From contig CANRKQ010000004.1 of assembly GCA_947631265.1 (NCBI GenBank), positions 1 through 41,337 on the forward strand: a stretch of 41,337 bases of DNA. The letters run 5' to 3'. Every line of letters starts with the position of its first letter. Position 1 is the stretch's first letter. Origin of the DNA: an uncultured Clostridia bacterium (lineage in GTDB: Bacteria > Bacillota > Clostridia > Oscillospirales > Ruminococcaceae). The notes beneath the pieces were generated by a model. It ran no database searches. It saw only the letters and a list, made by a program, of their open reading frames with translations, and was not told the origin of the DNA. Positions 25,680-33,829 of the stretch are shown piece after piece. The translations under genes and the position numbers were made by a program.

Positions 25680-25734
25680 TTGGTTATTTAACTAAAATAT
25701 ATGTCGAAATTTTATCTATTTTGACGTATATAGT

Positions 25735-25764
25735 AATAAAAAAAGACAGATATGATCTGTCTTT
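25735..25764 (-). terminator. Terminator of the phosphoglucomutase gene
   Basis: On the - strand AAAGACAGAT-CAT-ATCTGTCTTT (10-bp perfect stem) followed by TTTTATTACT. Confidence 0.85.
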
Positions 25765-25796
25765 ATGTTATAATTATTTACTTTTTAAGTACATTT

Positions 25797-27515
25797 TCAA
25801 AAACCAATTATGCTTTTAAAGTCATCTGAAATTATTTTTTCAAGATTTATTGCATTTTGTCTGTCGCTATCGGTTGTTGTATAATATGCCTTAATTTTTG
25901 GTTCGGTGCCCGACGGACGGATTATCACCTTTGCATTTTTCTCAAGTGTAAATGACATTACATCAGATTCAGGAAGGTCGATGGTTTCTTCTTTTCCGTT
26001 TGTCAGATCCTTTTGAATTCCAGATTTATAATCTGCAATTGCCACAACCTTCAGTCCGCCTATTTCATAAGGAGGATTTTTTCTGAGTTCGGTCATTATT
26101 TCTGACATTCTTTCCATACCTGAAAGACCTTCGCAAATAAAACTCTTCTGAGTATGAACAAAATTGCCGTACTTAGCATATAGGTTTTCTCTTGCCTGAA
26201 TAAGAGATATGCCCTTTGTACGGTAAAATGCAGTCATTTCACATACAAGCATTGACGCAACAACAGCGTCTTTATCCCTTACATATGAGCCTGCAAGATA
26301 GCCGTAGCTTTCTTCAAAACCGAAGATGTATCTGTTTTCTTCATTCTTTTCTTCGAGAAGTCCTATCTGCTCGCCTATAAACTTAAAGCCTGTCAGCACC
26401 TCAAGCATTTGAACATTATATTCTTCCGCAATTTTTGCTATTATATCAGTTGAAACTATCGTCTTAATTGTGATAGGATCATCAGGCATTGTGCCTGTTG
26501 CAGTTCTTTCGTGACAAATGTATTCAAGTAGCATTGCCCCTACTTCGTTTCCTGAGAACAAAACAAAGTCACCGTTGCCGTCCGGAACGGCTATTCCCAT
26601 TCTGTCAGCGTCGGGGTCAGAGGCTAAAAGTAAATCGGGTCCGACCTCCTTTGACAGCTCAAGACCCTTTTGAAGAGCGTCTTTTATTTCAGGGTTAGGG
26701 AAAGGACAGGTGGGAAAGTTGCCGTCAGGCTTTTCCTGCTCGGGAACTACAATAATATCCTTAACGCCGATACTTTTAAGGATCTGTCTGATGGGTTTGT
26801 TTCCAGTGCCGTTTAGAGGAGTAAATACCACCTTTAATCCGCTTTCAGAAACAATTTCAGGATGTATGCTCTGCGCTCTGACATTTTCAAGATATTTGTT
26901 AATCACGTCTTGAGAAATATATTCTATTTTACCGTTTCTTAGTCCCTCATCAAAATCGATAACACGAGCGCCGTCAAGAACATCAACGTGCGAAATCTTT
27001 TCCAAAACAATATCGGCAGCCTGCGGTGGCATCTGACATCCGTCTGAGCCGTAAACCTTGTAGCCGTTGTATTTGGCAGGATTGTGAGATGCGGTAATAA
27101 CAATTCCAGAATCGCATTTAAGTTCTCTGACCGCGAACGAAAGCATAGGAGTAGGCATTAGCTCGGAATAAATGTAAACCTTGATTCCGTTTGCCGCAAG
27201 AACGCTTGCTGCCTCCTTTGCAAAAACATCAGATTTTATTCTGGAATCATAAGCAATAGCCACCGAGCCGTTTTCAAACTCCTGATTAACATAATCAGCC
27301 AAGCCCTGAGTCGCCTGACGTACAGTATAAATATTCATTCTGTTAGTTCCTGCACCTATTACGCCTCTAAGTCCGGCAGTACCGAATTTCAGAGAAATCG
27401 CAAATCTGTCTTCTATTTCAGAATCATTGTTCTCAATGCTTTTAAGCTCGGGAATCAAATCCGGATCGTCAACAGCCTTTTCACACCATAATGTATATAA
27501 TTCGTTAATTGTCAC
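25797..27515 (-). CDS. pgcA: Phospho-sugar mutase (phosphoglucomutase/phosphomannomutase)
   Basis: Interconverts glucose-1-phosphate and glucose-6-phosphate (alpha-D-phosphohexomutase family), 572 aa, the length of Bacillus PgcA. Domain signatures in order: GTAGLRGVIGAGTNRMN at the N terminus; the phosphoserine loop TASHNPAKYNGYKVYG; the metal loop DPDADRMG; the sugar-specificity loop GFEESYGY; and the C-terminal phosphate-binding RPSGTEPKIKAYY. The start codon is GTG with GAGGTGA upstream. It links sugars released by the neighbouring glycoside hydrolases to glycolysis or to cell-wall and glycogen precursors. The LysR gene is divergent across 250 bp. Confidence 0.95.
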   Translation of the reverse strand: MTINELYTLWCEKAVDDPDLIPELKSIENNDSEIEDRFAISLKFGTAGLRGVIGAGTNRMNIYTVRQATQGLADYVNQEFENGSVAIAYDSRIKSDVFAKEAASVLAANGIKVYIYSELMPTPMLSFAVRELKCDSGIVITASHNPAKYNGYKVYGSDGCQMPPQAADIVLEKISHVDVLDGARVIDFDEGLRNGKIEYISQDVINKYLENVRAQSIHPEIVSESGLKVVFTPLNGTGNKPIRQILKSIGVKDIIVVPEQEKPDGNFPTCPFPNPEIKDALQKGLELSKEVGPDLLLASDPDADRMGIAVPDGNGDFVLFSGNEVGAMLLEYICHERTATGTMPDDPITIKTIVSTDIIAKIAEEYNVQMLEVLTGFKFIGEQIGLLEEKNEENRYIFGFEESYGYLAGSYVRDKDAVVASMLVCEMTAFYRTKGISLIQARENLYAKYGNFVHTQKSFICEGLSGMERMSEIMTELRKNPPYEIGGLKVVAIADYKSGIQKDLTNGKEETIDLPESDVMSFTLEKNAKVIIRPSGTEPKIKAYYTTTDSDRQNAINLEKIISDDFKSIIGF

Positions 27516-27563
27516 AAAATCACCTCATAAATAATTTACACCGCGCAGAAACGCCTGAAAATA

Positions 27564-27591
27564 ATTATAACATATTTTTTTCACCTTTCAA
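27564..27591 (-). promoter_or_regulatory. Promoter of the phosphoglucomutase gene
   Basis: On the - strand TTGAAA, a 16-bp spacer ending in TGT (extended -10), TATAAT. Start near 27557, leader about 40 nt. Confidence 0.72.
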
Positions 27592-27767
27592 GGTTTTTTG
27601 TCAAATATTCATTTATTCGTAAAAAGTTAATGTTTAAATGTTGAAAAAAATTGAGTAAAATTATACTATATTTAATATATTATAATTGAATAAAAATGTT
27701 CCGGCAAAATGTGTGATACAATATTAGTCAGGCTGTATATTTATTAGGAAATAAGGGTTTAGTGGTT

Positions 27768-28670
27768 ATGAATCAAAATCTGAATCAATTGAAAATATTT
27801 TATACTGTTGCTGTTGAGGGCAATATTTCTTCTGCTGCTAAAAAGCTGTTTATCTCTCAGCCTGCAATAAGTATGGCATTGGCAAAGCTTGAGGAAAGCT
27901 TTGACGTTACGCTTCTCAAACGCTCGGCAAGGGGAGTTTCATTAACATATGAGGGGGAAATGCTCTTTGAGCAGCTTGAAACTGCATTCAGCGCCATTGA
28001 AACGGGCGAGCAGAAGTTAAAGGATATTAAAAATCTCGGTCTCGGGAAAATAAAGATAGGCGCATCGTCAAGTCTGTGCAAATATATTCTCATACCGCTT
28101 TTGAAAAAATATATTGAGGAAAATCCTCATATAAAAGTGGTGATCGAATGTCAGTCATCAGCAAAAAGCCTGCAGCTTTTGGAAAACGGCAGGCTTGATA
28201 TTGCGCTTGTTGTAAATCCTGAAAACAATATAAAAGCAGATTTTCTGCCAATAGGCGAATTCGAAGATGTTTTCATTGCAAATAAAACTTACATTGATAA
28301 TTTAAAGCTTAGAGAAAAAAGAGAGCTTTCGACCAATGAGACCCTAAAGGCAGGAAATCTTATGCTTTTAGATGAAGAAAATCTTTCAAGAGTATTTGTA
28401 GATAAGTATTTAAGGGAAAACAATATAGAGGCAAATGGAATCATAGAGGTAACAAGTATGGATTTGCTCATTGATTTTGCAAAAATAGGAATGGGTATTT
28501 CTTGTGTTATAAAGCAATTTGTTCAGGAGGATCTGAAAAACGGCAGTATAACTGAACTAAAGCTTGAAACCCCTATGAACAAGCGTACAATAGGTTTTGC
28601 ATATCCGGCTCTTAAATCAAGAGGAGATTCGGTAAATGCGTTTTTGGATTTTATCAAAAGAAATATTTAA
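27768..28670 (+). CDS. LysR family transcriptional regulator
   Basis: DNA-binding regulator of 300 aa. The winged helix-turn-helix lies near residues 15-60 (GNISSAAKKLFISQPAISMALAKLE), followed by a periplasmic-binding-protein-like effector domain (about 90-300, starting GKIKIGASSSLCKYILIPLL). The ORF track starts at a GTG; I prefer the ATG six nt later, which is better spaced from AAGGG. A TGATACAAT extended -10 lies about 45 nt upstream. It is divergent from the phosphoglucomutase gene, a possible target by position. The effector is not readable. Its stop codon is three bases from the spoVAE stop on the opposite strand. Confidence 0.93.
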   Translation: MNQNLNQLKIFYTVAVEGNISSAAKKLFISQPAISMALAKLEESFDVTLLKRSARGVSLTYEGEMLFEQLETAFSAIETGEQKLKDIKNLGLGKIKIGASSSLCKYILIPLLKKYIEENPHIKVVIECQSSAKSLQLLENGRLDIALVVNPENNIKADFLPIGEFEDVFIANKTYIDNLKLREKRELSTNETLKAGNLMLLDEENLSRVFVDKYLRENNIEANGIIEVTSMDLLIDFAKIGMGISCVIKQFVQEDLKNGSITELKLETPMNKRTIGFAYPALKSRGDSVNAFLDFIKRNI

Positions 28671-28673
28671 AAG

Positions 28674-29036
28674 TCAGCTTGCATTTTTTTGTGCGCTCTT
28701 GAAAATGAGCGCGGTTATAAATCCAAACAGCAGCGCAGCGCTTATTCCGGCGGCGGCAGCGGTAAGACCTCCTGTGAATATGCCTAAAATACCGTTTTTG
28801 TCTATATCCTCTCTCACACCCTTGCTTAGCAGGTATCCGAAACCGGTCAGAGGAACTGTAGCACCTCCGCCTGCAAAATCAATAAGACGCTTATACACAT
28901 TTATTCCGCCGAGAAGTACTCCTGCCACAACGTATGCTACAAGTATTCTTGCCGGTGTTAGCTTTGTGTAATCGATCAAGACCTGTCCTATGGCACAGAA
29001 CAATCCTCCTACTAAGAATGCTGTTAAATATTCCAT
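28674..29036 (-). CDS. spoVAE: Stage V sporulation protein AE
   Basis: Membrane protein of the SpoVA dipicolinic-acid channel complex (120 aa; corresponds to SpoVAEB of Bacillus). Family features: MEYLTAFLVGGLFCAIGQVLIDYTKLTPARILV at the start, the FAGGGATVPLTGFGYLLSKGV signature and a C-terminal hydrophobic segment. It sits 150 bp downstream of spoVAD with a large hairpin in the gap. The ribosome binding site is weak. SpoVAC, normally encoded immediately before spoVAD, is not in the window. Confidence 0.94.
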   Translation of the reverse strand: MEYLTAFLVGGLFCAIGQVLIDYTKLTPARILVAYVVAGVLLGGINVYKRLIDFAGGGATVPLTGFGYLLSKGVREDIDKNGILGIFTGGLTAAAAGISAALLFGFITALIFKSAQKNAS

Positions 29037-29126
29037 AATATAATCACTTCGCCCTTGCTTTGCAAAGGTCTCCTTTCTTTGTTTTTAAAGTTTTTAAAAC
29101 TGTTTTTGCTGTGACCGAACTGCCTT

Positions 29127-29171
29127 AGCAATTTTTAGGAAAAGCTTGTAAGCTTTCTAAAAACTATTGCT
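29127..29171. repeat. 45-nt imperfect inverted repeat between spoVAD and spoVAE
   Basis: AGCAATTTTTAGGAAAAGCTT and AAGCTTTCTAAAAACTATTGCT form a long stem with small bulges and a 2-4-nt loop. Neither strand shows a clean T-tract after the stem, so this may be an attenuator or mRNA processing/stabiliser hairpin instead of a simple terminator. Confidence 0.65.
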
Positions 29172-29186
29172 GATTTACTCTATAAC

Positions 29187-30203
29187 CTATTCTTTATCAT
29201 GAGAAAGCCATACTGCATGAGCTATGCTAGGTATGCTTTCTCCCTGCTGACTTAGTGTGGGTGACATAAGCGCTCCCGTTGCGAGAAATAAAATATTTCT
29301 CAGCTCGCCTGATTTAAGCTGCGGCAGAAAATAACCGCATAGCATACTTGCAGCGCAGCCGCAGCCGCTGCCGCCCGCGTGGACGTCCTGATCGTCGCAG
29401 TCGAATATCATAAGACCGCAGTCGTTATGCTGTTTTGATATGTCAATACCGTCGCCATCTAAAAGCTCGAGAAGTAATCTTGTTCCGACCTTTCCTAAGT
29501 CGCCTGTAATTATTTTATCAAAATCAGACGCTTTTTTTCCTGTGTCGGTCAGAAATTGTTTTATTGTTTCATAGGCGGCAGGAGCCATCGCGGCTCCCAT
29601 ATTGTTAGCGTCAGTGACCCCCATATCCTGAACCGTTCCAATGGTGACAGCTCGTACATACGGGGCGTCGTTCTCGTTGGAAACCACAACTGCGCCGCTT
29701 GCTGTCGCAGTCCACTGCGAGGTAGGAGTTCTTTGACCTCCGTATTCAATAGGAAATCGATACTGCCTTTCTGCTGTGCAGAAGTGTGAAGATGTTACTG
29801 CAAGAACATTACATCCCACATTGTTGTCAACCATAGCTGAGGAAAGCAACAGTCCCTCTGCCATTGTTGAGCAGGCGCCGTATATGCCCAAAAATGGGAT
29901 ATTGATATCTCTTATACCGTATGTTGTTCCTACACATTGGTTAAGCAAGTCTCCGCCGAACATAAAGTCGATATCATCGGGTTTCAGACCGCACTTTCTG
30001 AGAGCGATTAAAATTGACTGCTTTTGCATTTCGCTTTCAGCTTTTTCAAAGGTATCGGTTGTAAAATAAGGGTCGTTGTTTATCTTGTCGAAATACTTTC
30101 CCATAGGTCCTTCGCCCTCTTTTTTTCCGCCCACGCAGGCATAAGTTTTTACATTCGGGCAATTATTTAATATATAAGTGCATTTACTCATTCTTTGAGA
30201 CAT
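29187..30203 (-). CDS. spoVAD: Stage V sporulation protein AD
   Basis: Thiolase-fold protein of the SpoVA complex that binds dipicolinic acid for uptake into the spore core (338 aa, family length). Recognisable stretches: KEGEGPMGKYFD, the GGDLLNQCVGTTYGIRD region, LGIYGACSTMAEGL, SHFCTAERQYRFPIEYGGQRTP and DCDDQDVHAGGSGCGCAASM. An AAGGAAG lies 12 nt before the first ATG; the second ATG (MSKCTYI, four codons later) is possible. No sigma-G promoter could be picked out with confidence in the 250-bp region upstream. Confidence 0.95.
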   Translation of the reverse strand: MSQRMSKCTYILNNCPNVKTYACVGGKKEGEGPMGKYFDKINNDPYFTTDTFEKAESEMQKQSILIALRKCGLKPDDIDFMFGGDLLNQCVGTTYGIRDINIPFLGIYGACSTMAEGLLLSSAMVDNNVGCNVLAVTSSHFCTAERQYRFPIEYGGQRTPTSQWTATASGAVVVSNENDAPYVRAVTIGTVQDMGVTDANNMGAAMAPAAYETIKQFLTDTGKKASDFDKIITGDLGKVGTRLLLELLDGDGIDISKQHNDCGLMIFDCDDQDVHAGGSGCGCAASMLCGYFLPQLKSGELRNILFLATGALMSPTLSQQGESIPSIAHAVWLSHDKE

Positions 30204-30382
30204 TTATATAATCAACTTCCTTTCTTTTATTTTAGCTGTTTGGTTTTATAAAACCGAAAGCTTGACATTCTTTTTATAATTTTATATAGATTATTTTAAA
30301 GCTAGTTTTTCCTAAAGCTTGTTAGTTTATTCAAAGAGCGAGCCAAGAGAAAAAATATTTTTTCAGCGCGTTTTCAGACCAT

Positions 30383-30422
30383 TGCCGCAAATATAAATGC
30401 GGCAGCTCGGTTATCGAAACCG
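30383..30422 (+). repeat. Two adjacent hairpins upstream of the tail-anchored protein gene
   Basis: TGCCGCA/TGCGGCA (30383-30389 with 30398-30404) is followed at once by CGGTT/AACCG (30408-30412 with 30418-30422). They end 33 nt before the ATG at 30456, so they would lie in its 5' leader. Confidence 0.5.
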
Positions 30423-30455
30423 GCTTGAATTCAACATAAAGGTATGGTGATCTAA

Positions 30456-30857
30456 ATGAGTTCAAATCAAAGCAGACAGAATTATCGATCGGATATTCCA
30501 AAGGGAAGAAGTACCAGCAGGATAAAAAACGCCTCGAGAAGTCAGGGATTTGCAAATAAAGATCTATACGGACCGACAGCCCAGACCGGCTACTCTCACG
30601 CAAACAGACAGACCTTTAGAACGGAGTATGCAAATCAAAGAGCGTCTCAGAGGCGGGGATCAGATATAAGTAATAAAAGAAAAAATGAATATAAGAAATA
30701 TAATTACGATAAACAGCCTGAAAGAAATAAGCAAGGCAATAACAACGAAATGAGCGACTCAACTATAATGAAGGTGATAATCGGCTCAATACTGGCGGCG
30801 GTTATTCTGGCAATTATTATAATAATAGCGTTGTCGTTTATGGATTTTCAGCTTTAG
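30456..30857 (+). CDS. Small basic protein with C-terminal membrane anchor, unknown function
   Basis: 133 aa, not recognised. Residues 1-98 are hydrophilic, basic and low in hydrophobics (rich in Arg, Lys, Asn, Ser, Gln, Tyr), likely disordered. Residues 104-128 (IMKVIIGSILAAVILAIIIIIALS) form one transmembrane helix near the C terminus, giving a tail-anchored topology with the basic part in the cytoplasm. GGTGAT before the ATG is a moderate ribosome binding site. It is divergent from spoVAD across 250 bp. Coding is supported by the sharp TM segment and an uninterrupted frame, not by homology. Confidence 0.65.
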   Translation: MSSNQSRQNYRSDIPKGRSTSRIKNASRSQGFANKDLYGPTAQTGYSHANRQTFRTEYANQRASQRRGSDISNKRKNEYKKYNYDKQPERNKQGNNNEMSDSTIMKVIIGSILAAVILAIIIIIALSFMDFQL

Positions 30858-30949
30858 CTGTCAGGGTCTATTGAGACTCTAAAAAATTTACACAGCCTTT
30901 TAATTGAAATTTGATAAAAACAAGTTTTTAAGATTTTATAAAGGCGGTC

Positions 30950-30979
30950 TTGACTTTAAAAGGTTATTATGTTTATATA
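30950..30979 (+). promoter_or_regulatory. Putative promoter of the GH2 operon
   Basis: TTGACT (30950-30955), 18 bp, TATATA (30974-30979). A TATAAT at 30987-30992 is an alternative -10 without a good -35. Either gives a leader of 25-40 nt with AGAGGT before the start. Confidence 0.5.
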
Positions 30980-31021
30980 TTTATAGTATAATATTTCTTG
31001 TTCTGAATAGAGGTCCAAAAA

Positions 31022-33787
31022 ATGATAAAGAAGAGAATAGTTAAATCTTTGGATAAGGGTTGGTCGTTTCATTTGGGCGATATAAAGCCGAATACAGGCG
31101 TTGATCACGGAAGTATCTATAACACTTCTAAGGCAGGCTCGGCAAGGGGCGTGCCTCAGAGCGATTTTGACGCCAGAGATTGGGAGCTTGTTGACCTTCC
31201 TCACGACTGGTCTGTCAAGCGTGAATTTGACAAGTCAGGCTCTCCCTCGTGGGGGTATAAGCCTAAGGGCGTTGCTTGGTACAGAAAATCATTTCCGCTT
31301 GACGCCGATTATGAGGGTAAACAAATTACCATAGAATTTGAAGGCATAACTAAAAATGCTGTGGTTTATTTTAACGGATCTGTATTAAAGAGAAGTTTTA
31401 CAGGCTATGTGCCGTTCAGCGTGGATATTACCGACAGGGCTGTATTAGGAGGCGCGCCTAATACTCTTGCTGTTTTTGTAGACGCAAACGAGTGGGAGGG
31501 CTGGTGGTATGAGGGTGCAGGTATTTACCGTCATGTATGGCTTAAGGTAAAAAACAAGGTCAATGTAGATAAGTATGGAGTGTTCGTAAAGCCAAAAAAG
31601 CTATCCGATGTAAACTGGAATCTTGAAATAGAAACGGTTATAAATAACGGCTATTACAGAAATGAAGTAGTCTCTCTTGAAACAAAGATTTATGAGCTTG
31701 ACAGCGAGCTTAAAATATCAGGCGGTTCTATCGCCTGCGGAACAACCGATATGCTTGTATACGCGTATTCAAAGAGGGAATTTATGCAGAATATTTCTGT
31801 TAAAGAGCCAAAGCTGTGGGATATTGATTCTCCGAATTTATATAAGGCGGTATCTGTGCTTTACATAAACGGCGAGCAGGTTGATGAGTGTGAAACCCTA
31901 TTTGGATTCAGAACGATAAATTTCGATTCGGATAAGGGATTTTTCTTAAACGGCAGACCTGTCAAGCTTTTAGGAACATGCAATCATCAGGATCACGGAG
32001 GATTAGGGGTTGCAGTTCCCGACAGTATAAATGAATACCGTATAAAAAGGCTAAAAGAAATGGGTTCAAATGCGTACAGATGCGCTCACGGACTGCCTTC
32101 TTCCGAGCTTTTGGAGGTATGCGACAGGCTCGGTATGCTTGTTATGGACGAGAACCGTGCATTTGAAACAAGCGACGAGAATTTAGAGAATATAAGAACG
32201 ATGGTGCTGCGTGACCGAAATCATCCGTCGGTAATAATGTATTCTATTTTTAATGAAGAGCCTTTGCAGTCGGCGCCCGAGGGAAGAAAGATGGCTGAGC
32301 GCATCAGAACTGAGATAAGAATGCTTGATGATACAAAATTTGTAACAGGTGCAATGCATGGAGGTATTTTGGAAAAAAACGGAGTCGGAAGTATTTTAGA
32401 CGTATGCGGAGTAAACTATCAGCTTTGCAGTTATGACGCTTTTCACGAGAAGTATCCGCAAATACCGATAGTGGGAAGTGAAACTACATCTGCATTTTCT
32501 GTAAGGGGCTGCTATCAGACAGATAATGAGGCTCATATGATAGCAGGCTATGATGAGAACGCCTCCGATTGGGGAAATACCATTCGTGAAACGTGGGAAT
32601 ATGTTATGAACCGAGATTTTGTAAGCGGGGCATTTATGTGGACCGGTTTTGATTATATGGGTGAGCCTTCTCCGTATGAATGGCCGTCTGTTTCTAGCTT
32701 TTTCGGTTTGATGGATACCTGCGGTTTTCCAAAAGACGCTTATTATCTTGCAAAGGCTATATTTTCAAACGAACCTGTATGCTATGTTGCTCCTCATTGG
32801 AACTGGAAAGGCAAAGAGGGTACTGTTATAAAGGTTATGTCGATGACCAACTGTGAGGAGGCGGAGCTGTTTGTAAACGGCAAGTCAAAGGGAATAAAAC
32901 CTATTGACATATTTAAGCAGGCAGTGTGGAATGTTCCATTTGAAAGGGGAGAGTTGAAACTTGTAGGGTACAACCGAAAGACGGTTGCGGCAGTTGACAT
33001 TAAAAATACAACAGGGGATTCTTGCGGCTTGTTAATTAAGCCGTTCCGTGAATATATGTATAACGACGGCAGCGACGCTATTCCTGTGAATATATACGCA
33101 GTTGATGAGAATGGAGAGATTGTTCCAGACGCCGACTTTGAGATAGAATTTTCAGCAGACGGTGGGACTGTTCTCGGAATGGCAAACGGAAACCCCAATT
33201 GCCATGAGGAATTTACGTCAAAAAGGCGGTCGCTGTTCAACGGCTGTTGTCAGGCTGTCGTAAGACTTGACGAGGGTGCAAGCTCCTTGACATTGACTGC
33301 TTGTGCTGATATAATGAATGTTGTTTATGACGAAATAATGATTATTAAGCGTGAAAGTATTCCGTATGTAGAAAGCATTAAAGAACTGTATCTGACAGAT
33401 TGGAAAATGACGGCTGAGCTTTCGGATAAAAAGCCCGACCCTGATGTAGCTTTTTCATCGACCGATATGAACTCGCTCGAGCCTGTAAGCGTGATAAACG
33501 GCGCGCAGGAAAAGTTTTCGGGCAATGAGGGTAAATATGCTCTTTACAGGGCAAGGATCAATATTCCCTGTGAGATCAACGGAAAAAAGCCTGTTTTACA
33601 TTTTCACAGCATCTGGGGGATTTGCGAAGTCTATATAGACGGTATAAAGCTTGCAGAATGTAATTACGAGTGGCCTTCTGAACTAAACGCAGAACTGAAG
33701 GGTTTCATCGGTGAAAAGGAAATAACCGTTATTATAAAAAGCAGAAATTTCGGTGCGGGAATATGCTCGTCTGTTGTTATACGTTAG
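31022..33787 (+). CDS. Glycoside hydrolase family 2 (beta-galactosidase-like)
   Basis: Cytoplasmic exo-glycosidase of 921 aa without signal peptide. The N-terminal jelly-roll sugar-binding domain (about 1-175) has DLPHDWSV and GVAWYRKSF. An Ig-like domain (about 180-290) follows, and the TIM barrel starts at FFLNGRPVKLLGTCNHQDHG. The acid/base is E412 in IFNEEP and the nucleophile E487 in GSETTSAF. Extra C-terminal beta domains (about 600-921) include GMANGNPNCHEEF and a second sugar-binding-like region at the end. The length and C-terminal extensions fit the GH2 group with beta-galactosidase or other beta-glycosidase activities; the substrate is not decided. First gene of a likely three-gene operon. 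Confidence 0.92.
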   Translation: MIKKRIVKSLDKGWSFHLGDIKPNTGVDHGSIYNTSKAGSARGVPQSDFDARDWELVDLPHDWSVKREFDKSGSPSWGYKPKGVAWYRKSFPLDADYEGKQITIEFEGITKNAVVYFNGSVLKRSFTGYVPFSVDITDRAVLGGAPNTLAVFVDANEWEGWWYEGAGIYRHVWLKVKNKVNVDKYGVFVKPKKLSDVNWNLEIETVINNGYYRNEVVSLETKIYELDSELKISGGSIACGTTDMLVYAYSKREFMQNISVKEPKLWDIDSPNLYKAVSVLYINGEQVDECETLFGFRTINFDSDKGFFLNGRPVKLLGTCNHQDHGGLGVAVPDSINEYRIKRLKEMGSNAYRCAHGLPSSELLEVCDRLGMLVMDENRAFETSDENLENIRTMVLRDRNHPSVIMYSIFNEEPLQSAPEGRKMAERIRTEIRMLDDTKFVTGAMHGGILEKNGVGSILDVCGVNYQLCSYDAFHEKYPQIPIVGSETTSAFSVRGCYQTDNEAHMIAGYDENASDWGNTIRETWEYVMNRDFVSGAFMWTGFDYMGEPSPYEWPSVSSFFGLMDTCGFPKDAYYLAKAIFSNEPVCYVAPHWNWKGKEGTVIKVMSMTNCEEAELFVNGKSKGIKPIDIFKQAVWNVPFERGELKLVGYNRKTVAAVDIKNTTGDSCGLLIKPFREYMYNDGSDAIPVNIYAVDENGEIVPDADFEIEFSADGGTVLGMANGNPNCHEEFTSKRRSLFNGCCQAVVRLDEGASSLTLTACADIMNVVYDEIMIIKRESIPYVESIKELYLTDWKMTAELSDKKPDPDVAFSSTDMNSLEPVSVINGAQEKFSGNEGKYALYRARINIPCEINGKKPVLHFHSIWGICEVYIDGIKLAECNYEWPSELNAELKGFIGEKEITVIIKSRNFGAGICSSVVIR

Positions 33788-33829
33788 CGGGATCATATAT
33801 TTATACATAAGAAGTGAGGAAAGGGTCAA

